A DNA stretch of 64,000 bases from Croceivirga thetidis (GTDB taxonomy: Bacteria > Bacteroidota > Bacteroidia > Flavobacteriales > Flavobacteriaceae): positions 1,270,280 through 1,334,279 of the forward strand of contig NZ_JAAWWL010000002.1 of NCBI RefSeq assembly GCF_012272815.1, given 5' to 3'. Of this stretch, positions 51,522 through 59,787 are shown in pieces. How positions within the stretch are numbered: the stretch's first letter is position 1; each line of letters begins with the position of its first letter. The notes below the pieces were generated by a model, which did not search any database, had not been told where the DNA came from, and saw only the letters and a program-made list of their open reading frames with translations. Both the position numbers and the translations under genes were made by a program.

Positions 51522-52451
51522 CTAACTGGCCTCTCCCACTGCTTTTATAAAAATATCACTGACCGAAGGAACGGTTTCTTCAAAATGAACAATGTTTCCT
51601 TTTGAGGACAACGTAGACAAAATTGATCGGGTATCATTATTCGGCAATTGAATCTGGAGGTCCATTAAATGCTCAGCTGTGCTATATTCGGAAGTCTTGA
51701 CATTGTAGTTTGAAGTAATTTCCTTTAATACATCATTGGCATTACCATTTAATTGAACCGAAATGTTGTAAATATTGTTCTTGTAGGCTTTCTTGATATC
51801 TTTTAATTTACCATCCAAAACCTTTTTTGCATTATTCAGCAATGCAATGTGGTCACAAAGCTCTTCTACAGATTCCATACGATGGGTAGAAAAAATTATT
51901 GAAGTTCCTTTATCCTTTAATTCTTGAATTTCTTCTTTAATTCGGTTGGCGTTTATTGGATCAAATCCACTAAATGGTTCGTCAAAAATTAGGAGCTTAG
52001 GTTCATGTAAAACGGTGACAATAAATTGGATTTTCTGAGCCATTCCTTTTGAGAGCTCTTGGATTTTCTTGTTCCACCAATCTCCAATTTCCAGTTTTTC
52101 AAACCACATTTTCAATCTTGATTTGGCTTCGGCCTTTGACAACCCTTTCAATTGGGCAAGGTACATGGCTTGTTCGCCCACTTTCATACTCTTGTAAAGT
52201 CCCCTTTCTTCAGGTAAATAACCAATCTGGGCTACATCTTCAGGTTCGAGCTTACGACCATCAAATAAAATAGAACCCGAATCCGGGTGCGTGATTTGAT
52301 TAATAATGCGAATAAATGTGGTTTTACCAGCACCATTTGGCCCTAGAAGCCCGTAAATGCAGTTTTTTGGGATGGATAATGAAATATTGTCCAACGCTAC
52401 ATGACCCACAAATTTCTTGGTTACCCCCTCGGCAGCAAGAATATGCTCCAT
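51522..52451 (-). CDS. ABC transporter ATPase (DUF4162 type)
   Basis: 309 residues. Walker A G-P-N-G-A-G-K-T-T near residue 40, signature L-S-K-G-M-A-Q-K (a variant of L-S-G-G-Q seen in NatA-type ATPases), Walker B L-L-I-F-D-E-P-F-S-G, and a C-terminal DUF4162-like domain of about 90 residues. It powers the permease that follows. First gene of a five-gene operon, with an exact -7 element at 52471. Confidence 0.93.
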   Translation of the reverse strand: MEHILAAEGVTKKFVGHVALDNISLSIPKNCIYGLLGPNGAGKTTFIRIINQITHPDSGSILFDGRKLEPEDVAQIGYLPEERGLYKSMKVGEQAMYLAQLKGLSKAEAKSRLKMWFEKLEIGDWWNKKIQELSKGMAQKIQFIVTVLHEPKLLIFDEPFSGFDPINANRIKEEIQELKDKGTSIIFSTHRMESVEELCDHIALLNNAKKVLDGKLKDIKKAYKNNIYNISVQLNGNANDVLKEITSNYNVKTSEYSTAEHLMDLQIQLPNNDTRSILSTLSSKGNIVHFEETVPSVSDIFIKAVGEAS

Positions 52452-52470
52452 AAAAAAGAATCGATTTAAT

Positions 52471-52478
52471 CAAAGATA
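52471..52478 (-). promoter_or_regulatory. -7 element of the ABC-MscS-response regulator operon
   Basis: TATCTTTG on the reverse strand, 19 bases before the ATPase ATG. Confidence 0.6.
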
Positions 52479-52544
52479 CATATAAACATTAGCTATGAAG
52501 GCCAGTTGTAGTATTCAGATTTACTCTGAGGCAATGGTATAAAA

Positions 52545-52578
52545 AACAAAACCCACCCTTAAAAGGATTAAGGATGGG
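52545..52578 (-). terminator. Terminator of grpE-dnaJ
   Basis: A 10-bp stem with one mismatch (CCCACCCTTA at 52552-52561 with 52569-52578), then T-rich on the reverse strand (TTTTGTTTTTT). It is 88 bases after the dnaJ stop. Confidence 0.75.
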
Positions 52579-52666
52579 AAAAAAATTGCTATGAAAAAGA
52601 AAATTAGATACTTAAACAGTATCAGCTCCAAATATACACTTTTTCGTTAAACAAAATAGATTTTAC

Positions 52667-53779
52667 TTATGAGAACATATCTTTTACCTTTTCAAAAAAA
52701 GACTTATCAGACTTAGCTGGATTGGGTTCAAAATTCTCATCGTTCTGCATTTTTTCAAAGAATTCGCGTTGTTCTTTGTTCAATTCCTTTGGAGTCCAAA
52801 CATTTACGTGAACCAACAAATCCCCACTTCCATAACCGTTTAAGCTAGATATTCCCTTTCCACGCAAGCGCAAGATTTTTCCAGATTGAATTCCAGATTC
52901 TAATTTTATTCTCACTTTACCACCAATTGCATCAATTTCCTTTGAACTGCCAAGTACGGCCTCAGAAAAGCTGATATACAAATCGTAATGAAGATTGTCT
53001 CCTTCACGCTTTAAAGTAGGATGCTCAATAGTTTCAATAGCCACCAATAGGTCGCCTGCAATACCGTTACCAGGTGCGCCATTTCCTTTTCCTGATACTT
53101 TGAGTTGCATACCGTCTTCTACCCCCGCTGGTATTTTAACGGAAACCGTTTCTTCGACAGCAATTAGACCTTGGGCATCAGCACCTGAAGGTTTTTTATC
53201 AATTATTTGCCCTGCACCACCACAGGTGGTACATGTGGTCGCTGTTTGCATTCTACCTAATATGGTATTGGCAATTTTGGTTACTTGACCTGAACCATTA
53301 CATGTAGGGCAAGTCTTATAGGTAACCCCGTCAGCTTGTACTTTTCGTTTAACTTTTATCTTTTTTTCGACCCCATTGGCAACCTCTTCCAAATTAAGCT
53401 TAACACGAATTCTTAGGTTGCTTCCCTTAACCCTTCTTTGACCACCGCCAAAACCACCAAATCCTCCAAAACCACCGCCAAATGCACTACCAAAAATATC
53501 ACCGAATTGGCTGAAGATGTCGTCCATATTCATGCCTCCACCTCCAAAGCCTCCACCTTCGAATGCTGCATGGCCGTATTGGTCGTATTTAGCCTTCTTG
53601 TTGGAATCACTTAGAACTTCATAGGCCTCCGCTGCTTTTTTGAACATTTCTTCAGCTTTGGCATCACCAGGATTTTTATCAGGATGGTATTCCAGTGCTT
53701 TCTTTCTGTATGCCTTTTTTATTTCTGCTGCAGTAGCACTTTTTGAAACACCCAGAATGTCGTAATAATCTTCTTTCAT
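52667..53779 (-). CDS. dnaJ: Chaperone DnaJ (two-repeat zinc finger)
   Basis: 370 residues. J domain with H-P-D-K (residues 32-35), a G/F-rich region (G-G-F-G-G), then a cysteine-rich part with only C-P-T-C-N-G-S-G and C-T-T-C-G-G-A-G, against four such repeats in E. coli DnaJ. The rest of the C-terminal substrate domain is normal. Loss of two of the four C-x-x-C-x-G-x-G repeats is usual in Flavobacteria and leaves one zinc site rather than two. Hands unfolded proteins to DnaK. Second gene after grpE, nine bases apart. Confidence 0.96.
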   Translation of the reverse strand: MKEDYYDILGVSKSATAAEIKKAYRKKALEYHPDKNPGDAKAEEMFKKAAEAYEVLSDSNKKAKYDQYGHAAFEGGGFGGGGMNMDDIFSQFGDIFGSAFGGGFGGFGGFGGGQRRVKGSNLRIRVKLNLEEVANGVEKKIKVKRKVQADGVTYKTCPTCNGSGQVTKIANTILGRMQTATTCTTCGGAGQIIDKKPSGADAQGLIAVEETVSVKIPAGVEDGMQLKVSGKGNGAPGNGIAGDLLVAIETIEHPTLKREGDNLHYDLYISFSEAVLGSSKEIDAIGGKVRIKLESGIQSGKILRLRGKGISSLNGYGSGDLLVHVNVWTPKELNKEQREFFEKMQNDENFEPNPAKSDKSFFEKVKDMFS

Positions 53780-53788
53780 CTTTTAGAT

Positions 53789-54358
53789 TTAGTTACCAAC
53801 AACCACTTTAGGGTGCCTGATAATTCGTTCACCTAGCTTAAAACCTTTTTCGATTACGTCAATAATCTTTCCCTTCATTTTTTCTTCTGGAGCAGGAATT
53901 TGGGTAACCGCTTCATGAATTTCAGCATCAAAAGTGTCACCAGCTTTTACCTCAACTTGTTCTAAGCCTTTGTTTCTGAGCGTGTCTCTAAATTTATTAC
54001 TGATCAATTCAACACCCTTGAAAAGTTCTTTGTCCTCGGATTTCGAAATTTCATTGAGCGCACGATCAAAATCATCCAATACTGGCAAAAGGGAAACCAT
54101 GATATCTTGGCCAGCGGTTTTGAACAAATCCATTCGTTCTTTAGATGTTCGCTTTTTAAAATTTTCAAATTCTGCAAAAAGTCGCAAGAACTTGTCTTTT
54201 TCTTTGGCCAACTCTTCCTTTAACTTGTCTTCCTCGGTTAAATCATCATCCTTAGTTCCTTCTTCTTTTTCGTTTGTATCGTCAGATTGTGTTTCGAGTT
54301 GTTCAAGATCTTTTTTCTCCTCTTCCAATATGTCTTTGGACGTATTTTTTTTGCCCAT
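53789..54358 (-). CDS. grpE: Nucleotide exchange factor GrpE
   Basis: 189 residues. An acidic, low-complexity N-terminus is followed by a long helix (F-A-E-F-E-N-F-K-K-R-T-S-K-E-R) and the C-terminal domain with L-G-E-R-I-I-R-H-P-K-V-V-V. It opens the DnaK nucleotide site to release ADP. First gene of grpE-dnaJ; no hrcA or dnaK is adjacent, and no CIRCE element is seen. Promoter at 54393-54425. Confidence 0.95.
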   Translation of the reverse strand: MGKKNTSKDILEEEKKDLEQLETQSDDTNEKEEGTKDDDLTEEDKLKEELAKEKDKFLRLFAEFENFKKRTSKERMDLFKTAGQDIMVSLLPVLDDFDRALNEISKSEDKELFKGVELISNKFRDTLRNKGLEQVEVKAGDTFDAEIHEAVTQIPAPEEKMKGKIIDVIEKGFKLGERIIRHPKVVVGN

Positions 54359-54388
54359 GGCCGCTTTAAAATTTGAATTCGTTTTAAG

Positions 54389-54407
54389 TTGGCAAAAGTA
54401 TTGCCAA
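54389..54407. repeat. Inverted repeat over the grpE promoter
   Basis: TTGGCAA-AAGTA-TTGCCAA, 7-base arms, 5-base centre. It covers the -7 element (54393-54400), so a dimeric repressor could block transcription there. Not a CIRCE element. Confidence 0.5.
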
Positions 54408-54425
54408 TTCTGTTAAAATGTCAAA
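54393..54425 (-). promoter_or_regulatory. Promoter of grpE-dnaJ
   Basis: TACTTTTG (54393-54400) on the reverse strand and TTTG at 54422-54425, spacing 21, 34 bases before the grpE ATG. Confidence 0.7.
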
Positions 54426-54445
54426 ATGTCATTTTAGAAATAAAA

Positions 54446-54466
54446 AAATCCGCCAATGGCGGATTT
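54446..54466 (-). terminator. Terminator of the TIGR01777 gene
   Basis: A 9-bp stem (AAATCCGCC and GGCGGATTT around AAT), then a run of seven T on the reverse strand. Confidence 0.85.
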
Positions 54467-54489
54467 AAGGGTGTCGTTATTGGTAAAAT

Positions 54490-55449
54490 CTAAATAAAGT
54501 TGTTTTCTGTATATGCATTTGAAACTTCCTTATCAAAATCTTCAATGTAAAAGGATTCCAACGCATTGGTGATATTGGTAAATGTAAAAACAAATCCTTC
54601 GTTTTCAATTTTTTTACTGCTCACGCGCTGACTAGCCAATAGAACATAAGCCATCTCACCAAATATCATTTTAAGAACAAATCTAGGCACATTAGGCAGC
54701 ACAAGTGGCCGCTTTAATATTTCAGCAATAGCCTTTGTCAATTTATTATTGGTAACAGGGTTGGGTGCAACGCCATTAAAAATCCCATTCAAGCCATTTT
54801 CGAAAATATGTATGAATATCTGCGAAAGGTCTTTAATATGTATCCAAGATTGCCACTGCTCGCCACTACCCAATGCAGCGCCAGTGTAATTCTGGATAGG
54901 TTGTGCTATTTGTGGTAATGCTCCACCGTCGTTAGAAAGAACCAAACCAATTCTAACTTTGGCTACACTGAATCCTTGATTTAAAAATTGGTCTGCTGCA
55001 TTTTCCCAAGCTTGAACCACTTCACCCAAGAAGCTGTCATCAATTTTAGTATAGTCTTCATCATAGAAGGTGGTATTTGAATTCGGATAAATTCCGATTG
55101 CAGAGGCCGAAATAAAGGAAATTATCCCTTTGTTTCCCGATTTTTCCAATCCCTCATTCAGGGTGTTTAGGGAATCGACCCTACTGTTAAGGACAAGCTT
55201 TTTATATTCTGAAGTCCACCTTTTGGCTATACTGGCGCCCGCCAAGTTTATGATGACCGAGACATCTTCAAAACAATTAGAATCAATCTCACCCACTGAA
55301 GGATCCCAAAAAAACCCTTGGAAATTTGATTTGTTTTCAATTTTTGATTTATTCGTTGTGAGATAGTTGACACTGTAGCCTTTCTCGAGTAAATCTTTTG
55401 TCAATTGCTTTCCAACCAGACCGGTGGCCCCGGTAATCAATACTTTCAT
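54490..55449 (-). CDS. TIGR01777-family NAD(P)-binding epimerase-like protein
   Basis: 319 residues from ATG 55449; the six residues before it (55467) are not family-like. MKVLITGATGLVGKQLTKDL is the Rossmann start, followed by I-I-N-L-A-G-A-S-I-A-K-R-W-T, S-A-S-A-I-G-I-Y and the C-terminal DUF1731 domain. YfcH/SulA-like; the cell-division link in the name is unproven. An exact -7 element lies 15 bases before the ATG. Substrate unknown. Confidence 0.88.
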   Translation of the reverse strand: MKVLITGATGLVGKQLTKDLLEKGYSVNYLTTNKSKIENKSNFQGFFWDPSVGEIDSNCFEDVSVIINLAGASIAKRWTSEYKKLVLNSRVDSLNTLNEGLEKSGNKGIISFISASAIGIYPNSNTTFYDEDYTKIDDSFLGEVVQAWENAADQFLNQGFSVAKVRIGLVLSNDGGALPQIAQPIQNYTGAALGSGEQWQSWIHIKDLSQIFIHIFENGLNGIFNGVAPNPVTNNKLTKAIAEILKRPLVLPNVPRFVLKMIFGEMAYVLLASQRVSSKKIENEGFVFTFTNITNALESFYIEDFDKEVSNAYTENNFI

Positions 55450-55464
55450 TCCGCAAAATTTAAG

Positions 55465-55472
55465 CAAATGTA
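55465..55472 (-). promoter_or_regulatory. -7 element of the TIGR01777 gene
   Basis: TACATTTG on the reverse strand, 15 bases before the ATG at 55449; it overlaps the codons of the rejected longer start. Confidence 0.55.
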
Positions 55473-55586
55473 AGGGGTTAACAATCTGATACTTACCCCT
55501 TATAAAAGGTTTAACAGTATTGTTTGATCTTTAGCACAATTTAAGACTTAATTGAAGTCTTGTTTTAACAAGCTTTTGATAAGTAG

Positions 55587-56249
55587 TCAGTGTTTTTGGG
55601 CGACAAGCATTTCGCGCTTTCCTGGTGGCCCTTCAGTTCGCTCAACCAAAAAGCCAACAGACTGCAAAGCCCTTCTCACCGCACCTTTAGCTGAATAGGT
55701 AGTAAGCCATCCTTTGGGTTTTAGCGAAACATACATTTTCGAAAAGATTTCTTCAGTCCACAATTCGGGTTGTACCCGAGGGCCGAATGCGTCAAAGTAA
55801 ATTAGGTCGAACTTACTATTGAACAAAACATCCTCAATCTTCATTTTGTACTTTGTCAGGCAGAAGTCAGCTGAAATTTTAACGGTTTTTGACCATTCAC
55901 AGGCATGCATTTCTTGGAAGACTGGCATTTTTTCATGAGAATTCAAAGCCTCCGTATAATTTAATTGCTGTACCTCCCTTAAGGTTACCGGAAATGCCTC
56001 AATACCCGTATAGTCAATAGTTTTACCTGATTTCTGACTTTCTATGAATGTGATTATAGCGTTTAAACCGGTACCAAAACCAATTTCAAGAATGGATATT
56101 TCTTTTTTCTTTAATCTATCTAATCCGTTTTTGATAAAAACATGGTAGGCTTCCTGAATTGCGCCATGTTTTGAATGGTATTGCTCGTTCCAATCTTCAA
56201 GCTGAATGGTCTTGGAACCATCGCCAGTTACTATGATTTTTCGTTTCAC
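55587..56249 (-). CDS. mnmD: tRNA 5-methylaminomethyl-2-thiouridine methyltransferase (MnmD)
   Basis: 220 residues. D-G-S-K-T-I near the start, then S-I-L-E-I-G-F-G-T-G-L-N-A-I, the SAM motif, and D-L-I-Y-F-D-A-F-G-P-R-V-Q-P-E-L-W with the usual A-K-G-A-V-R-R-A-L. This is the stand-alone methyltransferase half of MnmC. It makes mnm5s2U34 in tRNA for Lys, Glu and Gln. Its ATG overlaps the DUF4920 stop by four bases (ATGA). Confidence 0.93.
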   Translation of the reverse strand: MKRKIIVTGDGSKTIQLEDWNEQYHSKHGAIQEAYHVFIKNGLDRLKKKEISILEIGFGTGLNAIITFIESQKSGKTIDYTGIEAFPVTLREVQQLNYTEALNSHEKMPVFQEMHACEWSKTVKISADFCLTKYKMKIEDVLFNSKFDLIYFDAFGPRVQPELWTEEIFSKMYVSLKPKGWLTTYSAKGAVRRALQSVGFLVERTEGPPGKREMLVAQKH

Positions 56250-56719
56250 TTACTTTTAATAAGCACGCCATCCGCCTCGAAACGGAATGTTTTTTTGGGT
56301 TCGGTGATTCGAGCAAGTTCTTCCTCTGTCGCTCCCTTATCCGCAGCGTAATGTTTTTGGTCTTCAACCGACATTTCTTCAATAAACGCTATCCCATTTA
56401 ATACCGTTGATTTTTCTGCAGAATCTGTAGGGACAAAAAAGCCGTAATCTTTAAAACGCACGAAGACCTGCTCACCATCCGTTAAATCTACCTTCATCCA
56501 ACAACCTTTAGCTTGGCATACCTCTACTATTTTACCCTCTAACTGAAGGGAAATTGAATCTTTCTTGGTTAACACTTGTAGTTTGTCAGACTTTGTGGCT
56601 ACCATTTTAGCCTCAAAAGAGTCTCCGTAAAATTTACCTTCAAGTTGCTGTCCTTTCAAGTGGCAACTAAAAAGTAGAAAAACAACAAATAATCGAACAA
56701 CTATGTTAAAATGTTTCAT
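56246..56719 (-). CDS. DUF4920 lipoprotein
   Basis: 157 residues from ATG 56719. A short lipobox-like V-F-L-L-F-S-C is present near residue 17. The mature part has C-Q-A-K-G-C-W-M-K-V (two Cys), F-V-R-F-K-D-Y-G-F-F-V-P and the ending E-P-K-K-T-F-R-F-E-A-D-G-V. The family is common in Bacteroidota with unknown role; the Cys pair may bind metal. Coupled to mnmD. Confidence 0.85.
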   Translation of the reverse strand: MKHFNIVVRLFVVFLLFSCHLKGQQLEGKFYGDSFEAKMVATKSDKLQVLTKKDSISLQLEGKIVEVCQAKGCWMKVDLTDGEQVFVRFKDYGFFVPTDSAEKSTVLNGIAFIEEMSVEDQKHYAADKGATEEELARITEPKKTFRFEADGVLIKSK

Positions 56720-56823
56720 AATTCTGAAAAAACGTTTTTCTATTAACAATAAGCTATTGTAAAATTACAAAGACCGACTAAAACTAGGCGGAAATGGCTA
56801 TTTTTATTCTTCAAATTTCAATT

Positions 56824-57888
56824 ATGGAGACTTTAGTGAACAACATATCGATTGAAAAATCATCAAGCTCAAAAATAGGTTCTGTAGATTTTGACAACCT
56901 ACCATTTGGTAGTATCTATACCGATCACATGTTGGTCTGCGAATACGTTGATGGTGATTGGGAAAGACCCAAAATTAAGCCTTATGCCAACCTAAGTCTC
57001 GACCCGGCCTCCAAAATATTTCATTACGGACAATCCATATTTGAAGGTATGAAAGCCTACAAAGATGAAGATGGTCAAGCTTGGCTGTTTCGACCAGAAG
57101 ATAATCATGCACGATTGAATATATCTGCGTCAAGAATGGCCATGCCAGAATTACCAAAGGAATATTTTATGGAAGGTCTCACAGCCCTTTTACAATTGGA
57201 AAAAGATTGGATTCCAACTACCGAAGGAAGCTCTTTATATATTAGGCCCTTCATGTTTGCTTCAGGAGTTGGGTTTCATGCCTCACCCGCTGACCGTTAT
57301 ACTTTTTTAATCTGCCTCGCCCCATCTGGGCCCTATTTCGGCGGTAAAGTAAAAGTTTTGATTGAAGAGAAGTTTGCAAGAGCAGCCAATGGTGGTGTTG
57401 GTTATGCTAAGGCTGGTGGTAATTACGCCGCACAGTTTTACCCAACAAAACTTGCTGTTGAAAAAGGGTACCAACAAGTTATTTGGACCGACGACAACAC
57501 CCATGAATTTATAGAGGAAGCAGGAGCAATGAACATATTTGTACGAATTAACGATACCTTGTTGACGGCTCCAACAAACGATAGGATATTGGATGGCATT
57601 ACCCGAAAAAGTATTCTGGAATTGGCCAAAGCAGAAGGCATTCAAACAGAAGTTAGAAAGGTAAAGGTATCTGAAGTTGTTGATGCTGCTCAGAATGGTT
57701 CCTTAAAAGAATTATTTGGTGCCGGAACGGCTGCCGTGGTCTCACCCATCGCCGGGTTTGGTTATCAAGGCAAGGATTACGAGCTTCCTGAATTAGAAAA
57801 TAGTTTTGCCAAACGTCTTAAAAAGAGAATTACCGATATTCAATACAATAAAGTCGAAGACCCTTTTGGGTGGAGGTTTAAGGTTTAA
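56824..57888 (+). CDS. ilvE: Branched-chain amino acid aminotransferase
   Basis: 354 residues from ATG 56824. PLP lysine is Lys196 in Y-A-K-A-G-G-N-Y. H-E-F-I-E-E-A-G-A-M-N, G-I-T-R-K-S-I and G-T-A-A-V-V-S-P-I are class IV motifs, with F-H-Y-G-Q-S-I-F-E-G near the start. It makes or uses leucine, isoleucine and valine. The first ten codons from 56794 are excluded because this ATG gives the usual N-terminus. Ends with a four-base overlap with the convergent MazG-like gene. Confidence 0.96.
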   Translation: METLVNNISIEKSSSSKIGSVDFDNLPFGSIYTDHMLVCEYVDGDWERPKIKPYANLSLDPASKIFHYGQSIFEGMKAYKDEDGQAWLFRPEDNHARLNISASRMAMPELPKEYFMEGLTALLQLEKDWIPTTEGSSLYIRPFMFASGVGFHASPADRYTFLICLAPSGPYFGGKVKVLIEEKFARAANGGVGYAKAGGNYAAQFYPTKLAVEKGYQQVIWTDDNTHEFIEEAGAMNIFVRINDTLLTAPTNDRILDGITRKSILELAKAEGIQTEVRKVKVSEVVDAAQNGSLKELFGAGTAAVVSPIAGFGYQGKDYELPELENSFAKRLKKRITDIQYNKVEDPFGWRFKV

Positions 57889-58271
57889 CTATCAAGTATT
57901 TGCCCAATTTTAGGCTTAAAATAATTTGGTCCTTTTAATACTTTACCATCTTCTCGGTAAATTGGTTTGCCATCGGCTCCAAGTTTGCTCATATTGCTTC
58001 GTTGTATCTCATTAAAAACCTGTTCGATCTTATGTTGCATACCATGTTCGAGAATGGTTCCACATAATATATACAACATATCGCCCAAGGCATCGGCAAC
58101 TTCAACTAAATCACCATTTTCAGCAGCTTCCAAATATTCCTCATTCTCTTCTCGCATGAGCTTGTAACGTAAAAGAATTTTGTCCTTGCCCAAATCAGCC
58201 TTTGGTTCATTTAATATGCCAAGTCCAAAGGCTTTGTGAAATTCTGCTACTGCATCAATTTTTTCTTGCAT
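57885..58271 (-). CDS. MazG-like nucleoside triphosphate pyrophosphohydrolase
   Basis: 128 residues from ATG 58271. A longer frame begins at a TTG at 58322, but an exact -7 element at 58298-58305 lies between, so the ATG is chosen. E-E-N-E-E-Y-L-E-A-A and V-E-V-A-D-A-L-G-D form the E-E-x-x-E...E-x-x-D magnesium site of MazG-type NTP pyrophosphohydrolases. It may clear altered nucleotides. Substrate unknown. Confidence 0.85.
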   Translation of the reverse strand: MQEKIDAVAEFHKAFGLGILNEPKADLGKDKILLRYKLMREENEEYLEAAENGDLVEVADALGDMLYILCGTILEHGMQHKIEQVFNEIQRSNMSKLGADGKPIYREDGKVLKGPNYFKPKIGQILDS

Positions 58272-58297
58272 TTTTTCGGTTATTTGTGCTAAACCTA

Positions 58298-58305
58298 CAA
58301 AATTA
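58298..58305 (-). promoter_or_regulatory. -7 element of the MazG-like gene
   Basis: TAATTTTG on the reverse strand, 26 bases before the ATG at 58271. Confidence 0.6.
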
Positions 58306-58493
58306 TGTTCAGCACAGGTCAACTTATTTTTGCACTACTTTTTGTCATCGCATTTGTACTAATTATAGTATTTGCCTACAAAAAGGATACTAAACTCCAT
58401 CAAAAGAATTACAAAGGTGCTAAGTGGGTACTTGTATCTTTTGTCATTTTTATAATTTTCCTTTTCCTCGTCAAGGGTTTGCTAAAAAATTGA
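58305..58493 (+). CDS. Two-helix small membrane protein of unknown function
   Basis: 62 residues, two hydrophobic helices (about 7-24 and 41-58) with a basic loop K-K-D-T-K-L-H-Q-K-N-Y-K-G-A-K between. The sequence A-Y-K-K-D and N-Y-K-G-(A/V)-K-W-V-L is familiar from Flavobacteria as a conserved hypothetical. Divergent from the MazG-like gene, 33 bases away. Job unknown. Confidence 0.7.
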   Translation: MFSTGQLIFALLFVIAFVLIIVFAYKKDTKLHQKNYKGAKWVLVSFVIFIIFLFLVKGLLKN

Positions 58494-58573
58494 CATAAAT
58501 CTTACCTATACCACAAAAATTGCCTGTTTCACAACATTTTACGACCATTCGTCGATAAAGATTGGAAAAAATG

Positions 58574-58581
58574 TAATTTTG
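58574..58581 (+). promoter_or_regulatory. -7 element of tiny membrane gene copy 3
   Basis: TAATTTTG, exact TAnnTTTG, 25 bases before the ATG at 58607. Confidence 0.6.
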
Positions 58582-58606
58582 TTTCCTAAGAAATAACCAT
58601 CAGTAA

Positions 58607-58786
58607 ATGACCTTTTTCTTTGGCATTTTAATAACGCTACTTGTCATCAATGTTGTGCTATTGGTTTTCACCACTAGTAGCTCACAAACCTCTCTGAATA
58701 AGACTATTCAGAAAGCTTCAGAAGGCTCAATAACAAAACTTTTCCCTCGTCAAGCCTCTGAAAACGAATACAAAAAAGCGGTTTAG
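58607..58786 (+). CDS. 59-residue single-helix membrane protein (tiny family, copy 3)
   Basis: ATG at 58607, MTFFFGILITLLVINVVLLVF, then a polar tail of about 38 residues ending K-K-A-V. The first 21 residues align gaplessly with the two proteins at 40778 and 40923, with Asn15 kept; the tail is unique to this copy. The stretch before it (AAATAACCAT) is like that before copy 1. Start of a likely two-gene unit with crcB, 16 bases away. Confidence 0.65.
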   Translation: MTFFFGILITLLVINVVLLVFTTSSSQTSLNKTIQKASEGSITKLFPRQASENEYKKAV

Positions 58787-58802
58787 TTTATACCTTTAGG
58801 GT

Positions 58803-59174
58803 ATGAAACAAGTAATTCTTGTCTTTATAGGGGGCGGACTCGGCAGTGCGCTTCGATATTTAATTTCAATTAGGCTCAATCCCATTTTAAATCATTTCTA
58901 CCTAGGAACTTTCTTGGTAAATATTATAGGGTGCCTGTTAATAGGGTTATTACTTGGTCTTGGAAGTAAGGAAGATATTATTTCACCTTCAACTTCCTTA
59001 TTATTGGCTACCGGCTTTTGTGGAGGTTTTACTACTTTTTCAACCTTTGCTTTTGAAAAATACGATTTACTAAAGGCCGGAAACCTGATGGCATTCTCCC
59101 TCTATTTAGGACTTAGTGTGATTGTTGGAATCATTTCGGTTGCCTTAGGCCTATATTTTTCAAAAAGTCTCTAG
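58803..59174 (+). CDS. crcB: Fluoride exporter CrcB (Fluc)
   Basis: 123 residues, four membrane helices. G-G-G-L-G-S-A-L-R-Y, G-T-F-L-V-N-I-I-G-C and the G-F-C-G-G-F-T-T-F-S-T-F motif are the fluoride-channel marks. It forms a dual-topology dimer that lets F- out of the cell. No fluoride riboswitch was seen in the leader. Co-located with the tiny membrane protein gene. Confidence 0.94.
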   Translation: MKQVILVFIGGGLGSALRYLISIRLNPILNHFYLGTFLVNIIGCLLIGLLLGLGSKEDIISPSTSLLLATGFCGGFTTFSTFAFEKYDLLKAGNLMAFSLYLGLSVIVGIISVALGLYFSKSL

Positions 59175-59388
59175 TTTTTAGCCCTGCATTAGACAAACTG
59201 CATCAAACTTCGTTTATAGGTTAAATAATTGTAACCAAAAATTACTTTCCCTGATATTTTGATAATCAAAATTTAAAATAAGTAAGGTTTTTTTTGACTA
59301 CCCCTAAAAAAAAGGGGGGCTATTTTGAATATACCTAAAAAGTGGTCCTGTTAGGTGTAAAAAAATTAGGTTAGTATTCGCCTTAACA

Positions 59389-59396
59389 TATATTTG
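59389..59396 (+). promoter_or_regulatory. -7 element of the P-II-amtB operon
   Basis: TATATTTG, exact TAnnTTTG, 23 bases before the P-II ATG. Confidence 0.6.
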
Positions 59397-59419
59397 GCAC
59401 TTCAAACAATTATTTAATC

Positions 59420-59758
59420 ATGAAAAAAGTCGAGGCAATTATTCGAAAATCAAAATTTGATGAGGTGAAAAAAGCCCTTCATCAAATTGAGGTTAATTTC
59501 TTCAGTTACTGGGATGTAACTGGGGTTGGTAATGAAAAACAAGGTCATGTTTATCGTGGTATTTCATATAGTACTACAGACATTCAAAGACGCTACTTAT
59601 CAATTGTGGTTTCTGATGAATTCTTGGACCGTACAGTTGAGTGCATTTTAGACAATGCTGTAACTGGAAACGTCGGAGATGGTAAAATCTTTGTATCAGA
59701 AGTAACAGAAGCGTACAGAATACGAACCAAAGAAAGCGGTCACGCAGGTATCAACTAA
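59420..59758 (+). CDS. glnK: P-II-family nitrogen regulator
   Basis: 112 residues. M-K-K-V-E-A-I-I-R at the start, a T-loop with G-H-V-Y-R-G-I-S-Y (a Tyr at the expected uridylylation position region), and G-D-G-K-I-F-V at the B-loop. P-II proteins sense ATP/ADP and 2-oxoglutarate and plug AmtB. Its place directly ahead of amtB (29 bases) is the standard GlnK-AmtB pair, the reason for the symbol; the symbol is by position. Confidence 0.93.
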   Translation: MKKVEAIIRKSKFDEVKKALHQIEVNFFSYWDVTGVGNEKQGHVYRGISYSTTDIQRRYLSIVVSDEFLDRTVECILDNAVTGNVGDGKIFVSEVTEAYRIRTKESGHAGIN

Positions 59759-59787
59759 ACAATTAACCAACTACAATTTATTTGATT

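Noticed and set aside
54482-54500. TCTAAATAA half-site near 54487, as in the Fur-like boxes
   Set aside because: Only one half, after a gene, not in a promoter; also inside the end of a coding region.
58272-58322. TTG-started N-terminal extension of the MazG-like protein
   Set aside because: It would cover its own -7 element; ATG 58271 fits.
59290-59320. CCCCTAAAAAAAAGGGGGG hairpin after crcB as a terminator
   Set aside because: The stem is only four to five bases and no T-run follows.
59394-59408. TTGGCAC resembling a sigma-54 -24 element before the P-II gene
   Set aside because: No TTGCA-type -12 element at the right spacing and only about 20 bases to the ATG. An exact TAnnTTTG -7 element overlaps it.
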